Assembly: GCF_001553565.1 (NCBI RefSeq)
Contig: NZ_CP014228.1
Span: forward strand, 2,790,001 to 2,854,000
DNA from: Actinomyces radicidentis
GTDB taxonomy: Bacteria; Actinomycetota; Actinomycetes; Actinomycetales; Actinomycetaceae
DNA: 64,000 bases
Reading direction: 5' to 3'
Below, piece after piece: positions 40,802-49,208 of the stretch (position 1 is the stretch's first letter; each line of letters opens with the position of its first letter). A program made the translations under genes and the position numbers. The notes below the pieces were generated by a model that saw only the letters and a program-made list of their open reading frames with translations, searched no databases and had not been told where the DNA came from.

Positions 40802-43137
40802 TGACCCCTCGCAGCTCCGACCTCAAGCCCGTCGAGGAGCGGCTCATCGTCTCCGGCACGGTGCTCGACTCCATCGTCGAGGCGCGCCGCAAGCGCGTCC
40901 CCGAGCTCCGCGAGCGCTTCGGGCACCTGCGCGCCGAGGACCTGCCGCGCTCCGAGCGCTCCTTCTCCGCCGCCCTGCGCACCCGCAGCGGCGAGCACGC
41001 CAGCCCGCAGCCCTCGCTCATCCTCGAGTGCAAGTCCGCCTCGCCGTCGCTGGGCACGATCCGCGGACAGTACGACCCGGCCGAGCTCGCCGCCGCCTAC
41101 GCGCCGTACGCCTCGGCGGTCTCCGTGCTCACCGAGCCCGACCGCTTCAACGGCTCCTTCGAGGACCTCGAGGCCGTCCGCGCCGTCGTCGACGTGCCGG
41201 TCCTGTGCAAGGACTTCATCGTCGACCCGGTCCAGGTGCTCGCCGCCCGGTCGCTCGGCGCCGACGCCATCCTCCTCATGCTGAGCGTCGTCCCCGACGA
41301 CGTCTACCGCGAGCTCGCCGAGCTGGCCGCCTCGCTCGGCATGGAGGTCCTCACCGAGGTCTCCACCCACGAGGAGATGGAGCGCGCCAAGGCCCTCGGG
41401 GCTGAGGTCGTCGGCATCAACAACCGCGACCTGCGCACGCTGGCCACGGACATCGCCCGCACCGAGGAGTACGCACCCCTCGCCCCCGCCGGCGTCGTCC
41501 TCGTCGGCGAGTCCGGCGTCCAGAACGCCGACGACGTGCGCCGCCTCGCCGGCCTCGTCGACGCCCTCCTCATCGGCTCGTCGCTGGCCGCGAGCGAGGA
41601 CCCGGGCGCCGTCGCCGCCTCCTTCGCCACCGCCGTCGCCGCCGCGGACGGGGCCGGCTCCTCCGCCTACCTCGAGGGCGGGCAGGACACCGGCGCCGGC
41701 GCGGCCGCGGACTTCGCGACGACGACGCCGGACCCGGCCCACGCCGTCGAGCGCGGCGACGGTGGCGGCGCGACCGGGCAGGAGGCCCTGCCGACCGACG
41801 GCTCCCCCGTCTCCGCCGGCTCCCAGCCCGCCGGGCGCGAGCACGGCGACCACCACCACCCGCGCCTGTCCGCGTACTTCGGCCCCTACGGCGGCCAGTA
41901 CGTGCCCGAGCTCCTCGTCCCCGCCCTCGACCAGCTCGAGGACGCCTTCATCGAGGCGCAGAACGACCCGTCCTTCCACGCCGAGCTCGACGAGCTCATG
42001 ACCAGGTACCTGGGCCGTCCCACCCCGGTGACCGAGCTGCGCAACCTCCCCCGCGAGGGCAACGCCCGCATCTTCATCAAGCGCGAGGACCTCGTCCACG
42101 GCGGCGCCCACAAGGGCAACCAGGTCCTCGGCCAGGCGCTCCTCGCCAAGCGCATGGGCAAGCACCGCATCATCGCGGAGACCGGCGCCGGCCAGCACGG
42201 CACCGCCACCGCCATGGTCTGCGCCCTGCTCGGTCTGGAGTGCACGATCTACATGGGCGCCACCGACGTCGTGCGGCAGGCCGCCAACGTCGAGCGCATG
42301 GAGCTCATGGGCGCGCACGTCGTCCCCGTGGCCTCCGGCGCCGGCACCCTCAAGGACGCCGTCAACGAGGCCCTGCGCGACTGGACCGCCTCCTTCAAGG
42401 AGTCGCACTACCTGCTCGGAACGGCCGCGGGACCGCACCCCTTCCCGACGATCGTCCACGAGTACCACCGCGTCATCTCCACCGAGGCGCGCGCCCAGAT
42501 GCTCGAGATGACCGGCCGTCTACCCGACACGGTCCTCGCCTGCGTCGGCGGCGGCTCCAACGCCATCGGCATGTTCTCCGAGTTCGTCGACGACGAGGGC
42601 GTCGCGCTCGTCGGCGTCGAGCCGGCCGGCGAGGGCCTGGACACCCCGTACCACGGAGCCGCGATCAACGCCGGCAAGGTCGGCATCCTCCATGGAGCCC
42701 GCTCCTACCTCATGCGCACCGACGAGGGGCAGGTCGAGGAGTCCTTCTCCGTGTCCGCCGGCCTCGACTACCCGGGCGTCGGCCCCGAGCACGCGTGGCT
42801 CTCCGACTCCGGGCGCGCGCAGTACGTCGGCATCACCGACGACGAGGCCGTCGACGCCTTCGTCCAGCTCTCCCGCTGGGAGGGCATCATCCCGGCCCTG
42901 GAGTCCTCGCACGCCCTGGCGCAGGCGCTCAAGATCGCCCGCGAGACCCCGGCCGACGCCCCCACCCCGAACCTGCTCGTGTGCCTGTCCGGCCGCGGCG
43001 ACAAGGACCTGAACCAGATCCGCATGCGTCTGGGCGGCTCCTTCTCCGAGGACGGCGCCGTCGCCCGCGCCGCCCGCATGGTCGAGGAGATGGGCAAGCG
43101 CACCGAGTACCTGGGCCTGGCCCAGAAGGAGGCCTGA
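40801..43137 (+). CDS. trpCB: Fused indole-3-glycerol-phosphate synthase / tryptophan synthase beta (TrpC-TrpB)
   Basis: A 778-residue fusion. Residues about 1-280 are Trp[12 protein letters not shown] with the catalytic Lys, [23 protein letters not shown] and [15 protein letters not shown] 75-residue Gly/Ala/Asp-rich linker ending DHHHPRLS leads to TrpB from about residue 356: [18 protein letters not shown]-Lys438 in [33 protein letters not shown] for phosphate binding and [12 protein letters not shown]. Fusion of two non-consecutive pathway steps, which would place indole-glycerol phosphate near the TrpA:TrpB complex. TrpF is absent from the operon. Confidence 0.95.
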   Translation: MTPRSSDLKPVEERLIVSGTVLDSIVEARRKRVPELRERFGHLRAEDLPRSERSFSAALRTRSGEHASPQPSLILECKSASPSLGTIRGQYDPAELAAAYAPYASAVSVLTEPDRFNGSFEDLEAVRAVVDVPVLCKDFIVDPVQVLAARSLGADAILLMLSVVPDDVYRELAELAASLGMEVLTEVSTHEEMERAKALGAEVVGINNRDLRTLATDIARTEEYAPLAPAGVVLVGESGVQNADDVRRLAGLVDALLIGSSLAASEDPGAVAASFATAVAAADGAGSSAYLEGGQDTGAGAAADFATTTPDPAHAVERGDGGGATGQEALPTDGSPVSAGSQPAGREHGDHHHPRLSAYFGPYGGQYVPELLVPALDQLEDAFIEAQNDPSFHAELDELMTRYLGRPTPVTELRNLPREGNARIFIKREDLVHGGAHKGNQVLGQALLAKRMGKHRIIAETGAGQHGTATAMVCALLGLECTIYMGATDVVRQAANVERMELMGAHVVPVASGAGTLKDAVNEALRDWTASFKESHYLLGTAAGPHPFPTIVHEYHRVISTEARAQMLEMTGRLPDTVLACVGGGSNAIGMFSEFVDDEGVALVGVEPAGEGLDTPYHGAAINAGKVGILHGARSYLMRTDEGQVEESFSVSAGLDYPGVGPEHAWLSDSGRAQYVGITDDEAVDAFVQLSRWEGIIPALESSHALAQALKIARETPADAPTPNLLVCLSGRGDKDLNQIRMRLGGSFSEDGAVARAARMVEEMGKRTEYLGLAQKEA

Positions 43138-43140
43138 GAC

Positions 43141-43992
43141 ATGTCCCGCTACCCGAAGATGTTCGAGCGCCTCACCGCCGCGGAGGAGGGCGCCTTCGTC
43201 CCCTTCGTCATGGTCGGCGACCCCGACCCGGAGCTCTCCGAGGCCGTCATCGAGGCCCTCATCGCCGGCGGCGCCGACGCACTCGAGCTCGGCGTGCCCT
43301 TCTCCGACCCGGTGGCCGACGGCCCCACGATCCAGCGCGCCCACCTGCGGGCCCTGGCCACCGGCGTCGGCTTCCGCGGCGCGCTCGCCGTCGTGGCGCG
43401 CGTGCGCGCCAAGCACCCCGAGCTGCCGATCGGCATGCTCATCTACGGCAACGTCCCCTTCGCCGTCGGGCTGGAGACCTTCTACTCCGAGTGCGCCGCC
43501 GTCGGCATCGACTCGGTCCTCCTGCCGGACATCCCCGTGCGCGAGGGCGGGCCCTTCTCGCAGGCGGCCGAGGCCGCCGGGATCGACGCCGTCTACATCG
43601 CCCCGCCGAGCGCCTCGGAGGAGACCCTCGACGACGTCGCCCGCACCTCGCGCGGCTACGTCTACGCCGTCTCCCGCGCCGGCGTCACCGGCACCGAGAC
43701 CGAGTCCTCGACCGTCGGGCTGGCCGAGTCCGTGGCCCGACTGCGCGAGGACGCGGCCGCCCCGGTCATGCTCGGCTTCGGCATCTCGCGGCCCGAGCAC
43801 GTGGCCGAGGCGATCGCGGCGGGCGCCGACGGCGCCATCTCGGGCTCCGCGACGGTCAAGGTCGTCGAGGCGCACGCCGCTGCGCTCCTTGCCACCGAGC
43901 CGGGCTCTGCGGAGCGGGAGCGCGAGCTCAAGGCCCTGAGCGAGGAGCTCGCCGCCTTCGTCGCCTCCATGAAGGCCGCCACACGCCGCTGA
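43141..43992 (+). CDS. trpA: Tryptophan synthase alpha subunit (TrpA)
   Basis: A 283-residue barrel that cleaves indole-3-glycerol phosphate to indole for the TrpB part of the upstream fusion. Catalytic Glu and Asp lie in ALELGVPFSDPVADGP; IQRAH, LLPDIPVREGGPF, YVYAVSRAGVTGT and the phosphate loop GFGISRPEHV plus GAISGSATVK complete the fold. ATG 43141 is 3 bp past the trpCB stop. Last gene of the operon; repeat-rich spacer follows. Confidence 0.95.
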   Translation: MSRYPKMFERLTAAEEGAFVPFVMVGDPDPELSEAVIEALIAGGADALELGVPFSDPVADGPTIQRAHLRALATGVGFRGALAVVARVRAKHPELPIGMLIYGNVPFAVGLETFYSECAAVGIDSVLLPDIPVREGGPFSQAAEAAGIDAVYIAPPSASEETLDDVARTSRGYVYAVSRAGVTGTETESSTVGLAESVARLREDAAAPVMLGFGISRPEHVAEAIAAGADGAISGSATVKVVEAHAAALLATEPGSAERERELKALSEELAAFVASMKAATRR

Positions 43993-44000
43993 TCATCACC

Positions 44001-44033
44001 GCCGAGATCGGGACATCCTGACCGCGAGATCGG
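44001..44033 (+). repeat. Dispersed repeat family B, copy 1
   Basis: GCCGAGATCGGGACATC followed by GACC and CGAGATCGG, just downstream of trpA. A near-identical copy in reverse orientation lies just after leuS at 61983-62021. Confidence 0.75.
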
Positions 44034-44085
44034 TCGATCGCCGTGCTCAGTTCGGTCCGGCACCGTCCAGGCCTCCAGCCCTCGG

Positions 44086-44160
44086 CGCTGACCTCGTACC
44101 TCCGCCCCTGAGACCACCAGCAAGGGTGGTGCTCTCCGGGGCGGAGATACGAGCTCGGCG
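44086..44160. repeat. Dispersed hairpin repeat family A, copy 2
   Basis: Arms CGC..CTCGTACCTCCGCCCCTGAGA and its near-complement ending ATACGAGCTCGGCG form a long imperfect hairpin around CCAGCAAGGG. It shares the outer GAGCTCGTAcCT and inner GAGACCA/CCAGCAAGGGTG with the 19917 copy, in opposite orientation, while the middle of both arms has changed together. Confidence 0.78.
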
Positions 44161-44235
44161 GGCCCTGCACGCGACGCACCTGACGCAGGGCGGCGCACCA
44201 CGATCCGCGCTCACCCGCCCGGTAGGGTCGGCGCC

Positions 44236-44889
44236 ATGGCCTCACTCCTGGACAGGATCCTCCGCGTCGTCGGCCGTTCCGCGCGCGACGCCGTCACCGA
44301 CGTCGTCCGCGACGAGCTCGAGCAGCGCACCGGTACGGGTCGCAAGCGGTCGTCGAGCACCGGCTCCAGCCGCAGGGCCTCGGGCAGCTCCACGCACCCC
44401 CGCTCGGGGAGCGCCCGCGGGCGTTCCGCCTCCGGCACTCGGACGGGGACGTCGCCAAGCACCGGAGGTCACGCCCCGGTCGGCGTGTACGACGTCGCCT
44501 CGCTCGGGCTGCCGCGCTTCCGGTACCAGCCGGACCCGGACGGCGACGCCGATCCCGGGGAGGTCGTGTGGACCTGGGTGCCCTACGAGGAGGACACGAG
44601 CAAGGGCAAGGACCGTCCCGTCCTCGTCCTCTCCCGGCAGGGCGGCAGGCTCGTCGTCGCCCAGCTCACGAGCAAGGACCACGACGTCGACGCCGAGCAG
44701 GAGGCCCGCTGGGGCCGCTACTGGCACGACGTCGGCACCGGCGCCTGGGACAAGCAGGGCCGGCCGTCCGAGGTGCGCCTCGACCGTCTGCTGCTCATCG
44801 ACCCGGCGGCCGTGCGCCGTGAGGGCGCCACGATGGACCGCACGACCTTCGACGGCGTCGTCTCCGCCCTGCGCCGGCACTGGTCCTGA
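44236..44889 (+). CDS. PemK/MazF-family protein with basic N-terminal extension
   Basis: A 217-residue protein. Residues 1-80 contain a helix (LLDRILRVVGRSARDAVTDVV) followed by a Ser/Arg/Gly-rich basic stretch; the C-terminal 130 residues form a MazF-like fold (GEVVWTWVPYEEDTSKGKDRPVLVLSRQGGRLVVAQLTSKDHD, EVRLDRLLLIDP). No antitoxin gene adjoins it. Such solitary actinobacterial PemK-like proteins are widespread and their toxicity is uncertain. TAGGGT lies 7 bp before ATG 44236, so the mRNA may be leaderless. Confidence 0.82.
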   Translation: MASLLDRILRVVGRSARDAVTDVVRDELEQRTGTGRKRSSSTGSSRRASGSSTHPRSGSARGRSASGTRTGTSPSTGGHAPVGVYDVASLGLPRFRYQPDPDGDADPGEVVWTWVPYEEDTSKGKDRPVLVLSRQGGRLVVAQLTSKDHDVDAEQEARWGRYWHDVGTGAWDKQGRPSEVRLDRLLLIDPAAVRREGATMDRTTFDGVVSALRRHWS

Positions 44890-44983
44890 GCGACCGCATG
44901 TTCTCGCGTGTCGCCCACGGCGGGGGACGCCCTCCGGATGCCGCCAACGCCACAGGATCTTCGACACAAGACTCGAGACGACC

Positions 44984-45014
44984 TTGACATGCGTCACACA
45001 AGCACTGAAACTAT
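44984..45014 (+). promoter_or_regulatory. Promoter of the lactococcin-972-type cluster
   Basis: A perfect -35 TTGACA (44984-44989) with GAAACT (45007-45012, 17-bp spacer) or AACTAT (45009-45014, 19-bp spacer) as the -10. Transcription would start near 45020, downstream of the two ATGs at 44990 and 45013, which therefore cannot be the peptide start. Confidence 0.6.
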
Positions 45015-45031
45015 GACCACGCTCACCATCT

Positions 45032-45469
45032 ATCAAACGAGATACCACGCGTCGTCACAGCATCGCTACTATTCTCGCCCCCGCCTTACTGGCCTTCAGT
45101 GCCGCCCTTGCACCGACGGCGTCCGCCGCAGACTCCCCGGTGCCCGACGACGCAACCCAGTGGGGTTCCATCATGATCGGAGACCGCTCCGCGAGCTCGA
45201 CCGCCGCGCTGACCGACACCGGTGCCACACCGTCATGGGTGGTGGGATCGAGCACCGTGGGCGTCGCCGGCGGAACATGGAGTTACGGAACGAACTCGAC
45301 GATCGTCTGGTCGAGGTACTTGCACCCAACTCGATACCACGGCTCCTCGGTCACCACGTATGACGGCGGAATCACCGTGAGAAGCGCCGTCACTCTCCCT
45401 GGACGCTGGTCCAACGCCCAGGTTCGGCGCTCACCCAGCCAGAACGAGGCCTACTACTGGCTCTCCTGA
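45032..45469 (+). CDS. Lactococcin 972-family bacteriocin precursor
   Basis: About 145 residues. The mature region has the lactococcin 972 features: GGTWSYGT, an aromatic/His-rich middle (SRYLHPTRYHGSSVTTYDGG), GRWSNAQV and a terminal AYYWLS. A signal peptide precedes it (TTRRHSIATILAPALLAFSAALAPTASA-type with cleavage after Ala, given here in part). No ATG, GTG, TTG lies between the upstream in-frame stop at 45014 and the end of the signal; I place the start at ATC 45032 (Ile-Lys-Arg), which would be a non-standard start codon, or a mutated ATG. GTG 45140 would lose the signal peptide. Lactococcin 972 blocks septum formation through lipid II. Confidence 0.78.
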   Translation: MKRDTTRRHSIATILAPALLAFSAALAPTASAADSPVPDDATQWGSIMIGDRSASSTAALTDTGATPSWVVGSSTVGVAGGTWSYGTNSTIVWSRYLHPTRYHGSSVTTYDGGITVRSAVTLPGRWSNAQVRRSPSQNEAYYWLS

Positions 45470-45539
45470 AGTGCTCGGCCTTGGGGCGGTTCAGCGTCCG
45501 ACGGCCCCGGGCAAGCAACTCACGAATTGGAGCGGCACT

Positions 45540-47531
45540 GTGACGATCCTGCCCAGGATAGCCTGGATCCTCGTCCTCACCACAAGTCTCGCGACGATCC
45601 TCCTCGTCCCGAGAGGCTTTGACTATCTCTATCCAGCGGACGCGACCGGGCAGATTCTCATCAGTGGGACGGGCGTGGCAGCAAGCAACCTCGAGGCCCT
45701 CGCTACCAAGCACGGGGTTGAGGTTGGCAAGGTACTTGTGCGGGCGGATGTCGCCGTGGTCCCCGGCAAGAACGAGACCACCTACACCACCCAGATAGTC
45801 TCTTCCCTTGGTGAGTCACACCGCGAAGGGAGCCAGCAGTTCGGCCACTCGTTCTTCCTTCCTGGCTCCCTCGTCTACGAAAGCGCCACACCACAGGGCG
45901 ACGCGCTCGGCCGTTGGATCGTGATCGGGTCGGACGAGTCTGTCGCGGCCTTTGTCAGCGACGCAACCTCAATCTGGGGTCAGGCGATCACGTCATCAAG
46001 CGTGCTGCGGACGGGCGATGTCGTCCGAGAGGCGTTGTCCTCGCCGCTGGGGCGGAGCCTGGTCCTCGCGGAGCTCACCCTGACGCTCGTCATCGTGATC
46101 ACCATCACCTCACGGCCAGCGGCCTTCAGAAGCAGCCTCCTCGCAGGCCGCTCGCGGAGCAGGATGCTCCTGCACGAACTGAGGACTACGGCCGTATCAT
46201 CGGTCCGGTGGGTCCTGCTCCCGCTCGGCGCCCTTGCCGCAACCGTCTACGTCGACCGCACCAACGCGTCCACGCTCCTCACCGTCAACCGGATGGTCAC
46301 CGAGCTCCTCGCCGCTGCCGGTGTCTTGACGATCCTGGCGACCATCATCGGCGCTTGCGGCGGCTTGGCCTTACTCGCGCTCACCTCACGCGGCCGAACC
46401 ATGGGGCGGCCGACTCCGAGCCGTCGAACGCGCACCGTCCTCGCCGCCGGTACGACCGCGGCAGCACTGCTCCTCGTGTGGAGCTACGCCTCATCAAGCA
46501 CTGCGGTGAGCCTCGACGTGGCGAACGATCGAGCCTCACGTGACCAGGCGCAGGCACAGGAAGAACTCCCTGCCGCCTACGCCCTGGCGTTCTGGAATCT
46601 CTCTGAACCCACCTTCTCCAGCCTCTCCTCCGATATCAGTTCCTTCGCGCACGAGGCGGAGGCGACCAGTTCACTCGTCATCGCCTGGACGGTGCCCGAC
46701 GACACGACACCGGACGCGAGCGGACCGCCCACGATATTCCTTAACAACGCCGCAGCCGCCTCCTACGGGCTAGCCACCGTGAGTCCCTCAGAAATGGTCG
46801 TCTACCGGCCCGGAGTCATCGCGAGCCAGGACGGGGCGCTGCGCACCCTCATGGCCGACAACGCCGCCCTGCAGCGACACTTCGGCTCCACGCTCACAGA
46901 GCCCTTGATCTCGATCCGAGACCAGGCTGACGCAATCGCGAAGCTGCCCGCGACGCTCCCGCGCGCCACCTACTCACTCAGCGGGACACAGGTGACGAGT
47001 CAAGATTGCCTCATCGTCGTCATCCCGGACGGCTACCTCGCCGCGACCAACCTGCTAGCCGCGATGACACAGGGCGGAGCAGTGATCAGCTCCGCCCAGG
47101 GAGACCCGCTCGAGACACTCACGATGAACGGCCTCGGCAGCGCCATCTCGCGCATCGACGCCGTCGGTGTTGACCACACAGCAACCGTGCATTCCACCAC
47201 GGAGCGTCTGATCCTCGACTCTCTCGTGCTCCTCGTATCGGGTGGCGCCGCAGTCATCGCGATGGGGCTGTCCGCACGCTCATGGACCCGGGTCTCGGCG
47301 TCTCAGCGGGAAATGGACGCGCTCCTCGGGCGCCGTTCCAACGCTCGGCTCGTCGTCGGGCTCTCGGCAGCCGCCCTCCTGCTGCTCGTGCTGCCGCTAC
47401 TGAACGATACGACACCCTTTCTCGCGGCCTGCGAGGCGGTGTGCGCACTCGGTGTCCTTGGCGCCATCGTCATCGGCGGTCAGGCGTCCCTCGTCCGCTC
47501 ACGACCTGGCCGGAGGCATATCAGTGTCTGA
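45540..47531 (+). CDS. Bacteriocin-associated integral membrane protein (lactococcin 972 type)
   Basis: A 663-residue membrane protein with one N-terminal helix (IAWILVLTTSLATILLV), an extracytoplasmic domain of about 150 residues, a group of helices in the middle, a second extracytoplasmic domain and further helices at the C-terminus, as in the DUF1430-type proteins coded next to lactococcin 972 peptides. It is proposed to form the membrane part of the dedicated export or immunity transporter. GTG 45540 has GGAG 7 nt upstream and is preferred to GTG 45471. Its stop overlaps the ATPase start by 8 bp. Confidence 0.85.
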   Translation: MTILPRIAWILVLTTSLATILLVPRGFDYLYPADATGQILISGTGVAASNLEALATKHGVEVGKVLVRADVAVVPGKNETTYTTQIVSSLGESHREGSQQFGHSFFLPGSLVYESATPQGDALGRWIVIGSDESVAAFVSDATSIWGQAITSSSVLRTGDVVREALSSPLGRSLVLAELTLTLVIVITITSRPAAFRSSLLAGRSRSRMLLHELRTTAVSSVRWVLLPLGALAATVYVDRTNASTLLTVNRMVTELLAAAGVLTILATIIGACGGLALLALTSRGRTMGRPTPSRRTRTVLAAGTTAAALLLVWSYASSSTAVSLDVANDRASRDQAQAQEELPAAYALAFWNLSEPTFSSLSSDISSFAHEAEATSSLVIAWTVPDDTTPDASGPPTIFLNNAAAASYGLATVSPSEMVVYRPGVIASQDGALRTLMADNAALQRHFGSTLTEPLISIRDQADAIAKLPATLPRATYSLSGTQVTSQDCLIVVIPDGYLAATNLLAAMTQGGAVISSAQGDPLETLTMNGLGSAISRIDAVGVDHTATVHSTTERLILDSLVLLVSGGAAVIAMGLSARSWTRVSASQREMDALLGRRSNARLVVGLSAAALLLLVLPLLNDTTPFLAACEAVCALGVLGAIVIGGQASLVRSRPGRRHISV

Positions 47532-48228
47532 CGTCATCACCACCACAGACCTCACCATCACTCGCGACGGGCGTCGACTCGTCACCCATCTGAGCACATC
47601 CGTCGCGCCAGCGAGCTCGACGGCCATTACCGGCCCGAACGGCTCGGGCAAGTCCACTCTCGCGTGGTGCCTCAGCCTCCACGACGACGACTACGAGGGC
47701 CACATCACCCTAGACGGAGTCAACGCCCGCAACCTTTCACCACGAGACCGACGCAGGCTCCACCGAGGGGGCATCGCGCTCCAACCCCAGAGCCTTCTCC
47801 TCGAGGACGCGTGGACGGTGGAGCGAGTGCTCACACACGGAGCGTGGGCAGTGGGAGTCTCCCGGCGGCGAAGGTCGGAGAGCGTCGCCGCTGTGGTCGA
47901 TCGCATGGGTCTGGCGGACTTGCGCAGGACACGCGTCGGTCTGCTCAGCGGCGGAGAGCGCCTGCGCGTGGCACTCGCCCGAACCCGCCTCATGACCGAG
48001 CCTCGCCTCGTCGTACTCGACGAGCCAACAGCAGGAGCGGACGACGAACTCACCGGTCTCGTCCTGGAGCTGGTCGCTGACTGGACGGCGCAGGGGGCGG
48101 CGACGGTGATCGTCACCCATGACCCACGGCTTATCGCGCGCGCAGGGCAGGAGCTCAGGCTCGGGGGCGCCCCTGACGCGCAGGCACGGCTGGTACCCGC
48201 CACCCTGCCCGAGCACCGCCGCGCCTGA
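47524..48228 (+). CDS. ABC transporter ATPase of the lactococcin 972 cluster
   Basis: A 234-residue ATPase: Walker A GPNGSGKST, signature LLSGGERLRVALART, Walker B RLVVLDEPTAGADD, switch His in VIVTHDPRL. The start GTG 47524 follows GGAGG at 7 nt and overlaps the membrane-protein gene by 8 bp. It should power the membrane partner to export the peptide or protect the producer. Confidence 0.88.
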   Translation: MSDVITTTDLTITRDGRRLVTHLSTSVAPASSTAITGPNGSGKSTLAWCLSLHDDDYEGHITLDGVNARNLSPRDRRRLHRGGIALQPQSLLLEDAWTVERVLTHGAWAVGVSRRRRSESVAAVVDRMGLADLRRTRVGLLSGGERLRVALARTRLMTEPRLVVLDEPTAGADDELTGLVLELVADWTAQGAATVIVTHDPRLIARAGQELRLGGAPDAQARLVPATLPEHRRA

Positions 48229-48507
48229 CCGTGCACGTCGACACCGCCGCAGTCCAGCGCGACGGACCGATCTGTCTGGTGGCCGGACGGTGAGCCCGTT
48301 TTGACGCACCTCACGCCGTGGGCGCCGGGGCAGCCCGGGACCTCCTAGGCGGTGACTGGTAAAGTTCTCGACTGGACCTCTGGCCTGGCCGGCTTCGGGG
48401 TCCGGCGACCGGGCCTCGCCGGGTGCTTCCACCACCTACGTCAAGCCCGTGGCGCGAACCCTCTTTCCGGCCATTGACCAATCACGATCGAGAAGGCAAC
48501 TTTCACA

Positions 48508-48768
48508 GTGGCGAACATCAAGTCCCAGATCAAGCGCATCAAGACCAACGAGAAGGCCCGCCTGCGCAACAAGTCCGTCAAGTCCGAGCTCAAGACCTAC
48601 GTGCGCCGCACGCGCGAGGCCGTCGAGGCCGGCGACAAGGCCGCCGCCGAGGAGGCCCTCAAGAAGGCCTCCCGCAAGCTGGACAAGGCCGTCTCCAAGG
48701 GCGTCATCCACAAGAACCAGGCCGCGAACCGCAAGTCGAAGCTGGCCAAGCGCGTCGCCTCCATCTGA
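48508..48768 (+). CDS. rpsT: 30S ribosomal protein bS20
   Basis: An 86-residue, Lys/Arg-rich primary 16S rRNA-binding protein starting [22 protein letters not shown] and ending [13 protein letters not shown]-like, the standard bS20 sequence. The start is GTG 48508 with GAAGG 11 nt upstream. It lies outside any operon, between an unrelated ABC gene and a perfect terminator. Usually next to holA and lepA; here separated from them by cassettes. Confidence 0.96.
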   Translation: MANIKSQIKRIKTNEKARLRNKSVKSELKTYVRRTREAVEAGDKAAAEEALKKASRKLDKAVSKGVIHKNQAANRKSKLAKRVASI

Positions 48769-48813
48769 GAGCCGCGCACCGGAGCCGGGCCCAGCCCGCT
48801 CCACCACGACGCT

Positions 48814-48845
48814 GAAGGGCGCCTCCCGATCGGGAGGCGCCCTTC
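48814..48845 (+). terminator. rpsT terminator
   Basis: A perfect 32-nt palindrome (GAAGGGCGCCTCCC, CGATCG centre region, then the reverse complement), ending in CTTCGTCGT. It is 46 bp past the rpsT stop. Confidence 0.88.
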
Positions 48846-48950
48846 GTCGTACAGCCCCGCCCCGGACCGCTCACCCGTGCCGACACGGCCCGCCAGCCCC
48901 CCCGATCAACGAGGTGGGGCCGGGACCGCTCGCGCCACCCCAGGAGCGCG

Positions 48951-48956
48951 TATAGT
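48951..48956 (+). promoter_or_regulatory. -10 element of the riboflavin operon
   Basis: TATAGT, 23 bp upstream of the first bases of the FMN aptamer; a clear -35 is not seen. Transcript would start near 48963. Confidence 0.5.
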
Positions 48957-48980
48957 CCGAGCCACGAGCGAGAGCTCGCG

Positions 48981-49104
48981 TGCTCTGGGGTCGGTGAAAC
49001 TCCGAACCGGCGGTGATAGTCCGCGACCCGAGCGCCGCATGGCGCCCGGTTGACCAGGTGGAACTCCTGGACCGACGGTCAAAGTCCGGATGGGAAGCGC
49101 ACGC
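48981..49104 (+). ncRNA. FMN riboswitch (RFN element)
   Basis: The conserved FMN aptamer elements are in order: GGGGTCGGTGAAACTCCG, ACCGGCGGTGATAGTCCGCGAC, a variable stem, GACCAGGTGGAACTCCTGG, ACCGACGGTCAAAGTCCGGATGG and GAAGCGCACG closing the multi-branch. It precedes ribD and should lower expression when FMN is plentiful. Confidence 0.96.
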
Positions 49105-49176
49105 AAGGTCCTCCGACGTCTCCTGGCGGTCGGCTCGCGGCTTCACGCCGTGGCGTCCCAGGGGTGGCGCCGTGAC

Positions 49177-49203
49177 CTCCCCAGGGCACCTGCCTGAGGG
49201 GAG
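49177..49203 (+). promoter_or_regulatory. Hairpin covering the ribD Shine-Dalgarno
   Basis: CTCCCC (49177-49182) can pair with GGGGAG (49198-49203), the ribD ribosome-binding site 5 nt before GTG 49209. With no terminator visible after the aptamer, this hairpin is the likely expression platform, giving translational control. Confidence 0.6.
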
Positions 49204-49208
49204 ACGAC

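Noticed and set aside
45140-45469. GTG 45140 as the start of the lactococcin 972-type peptide
   Set aside because: It would remove the signal peptide, which the exported family needs; the sequence upstream of it encodes a good signal.
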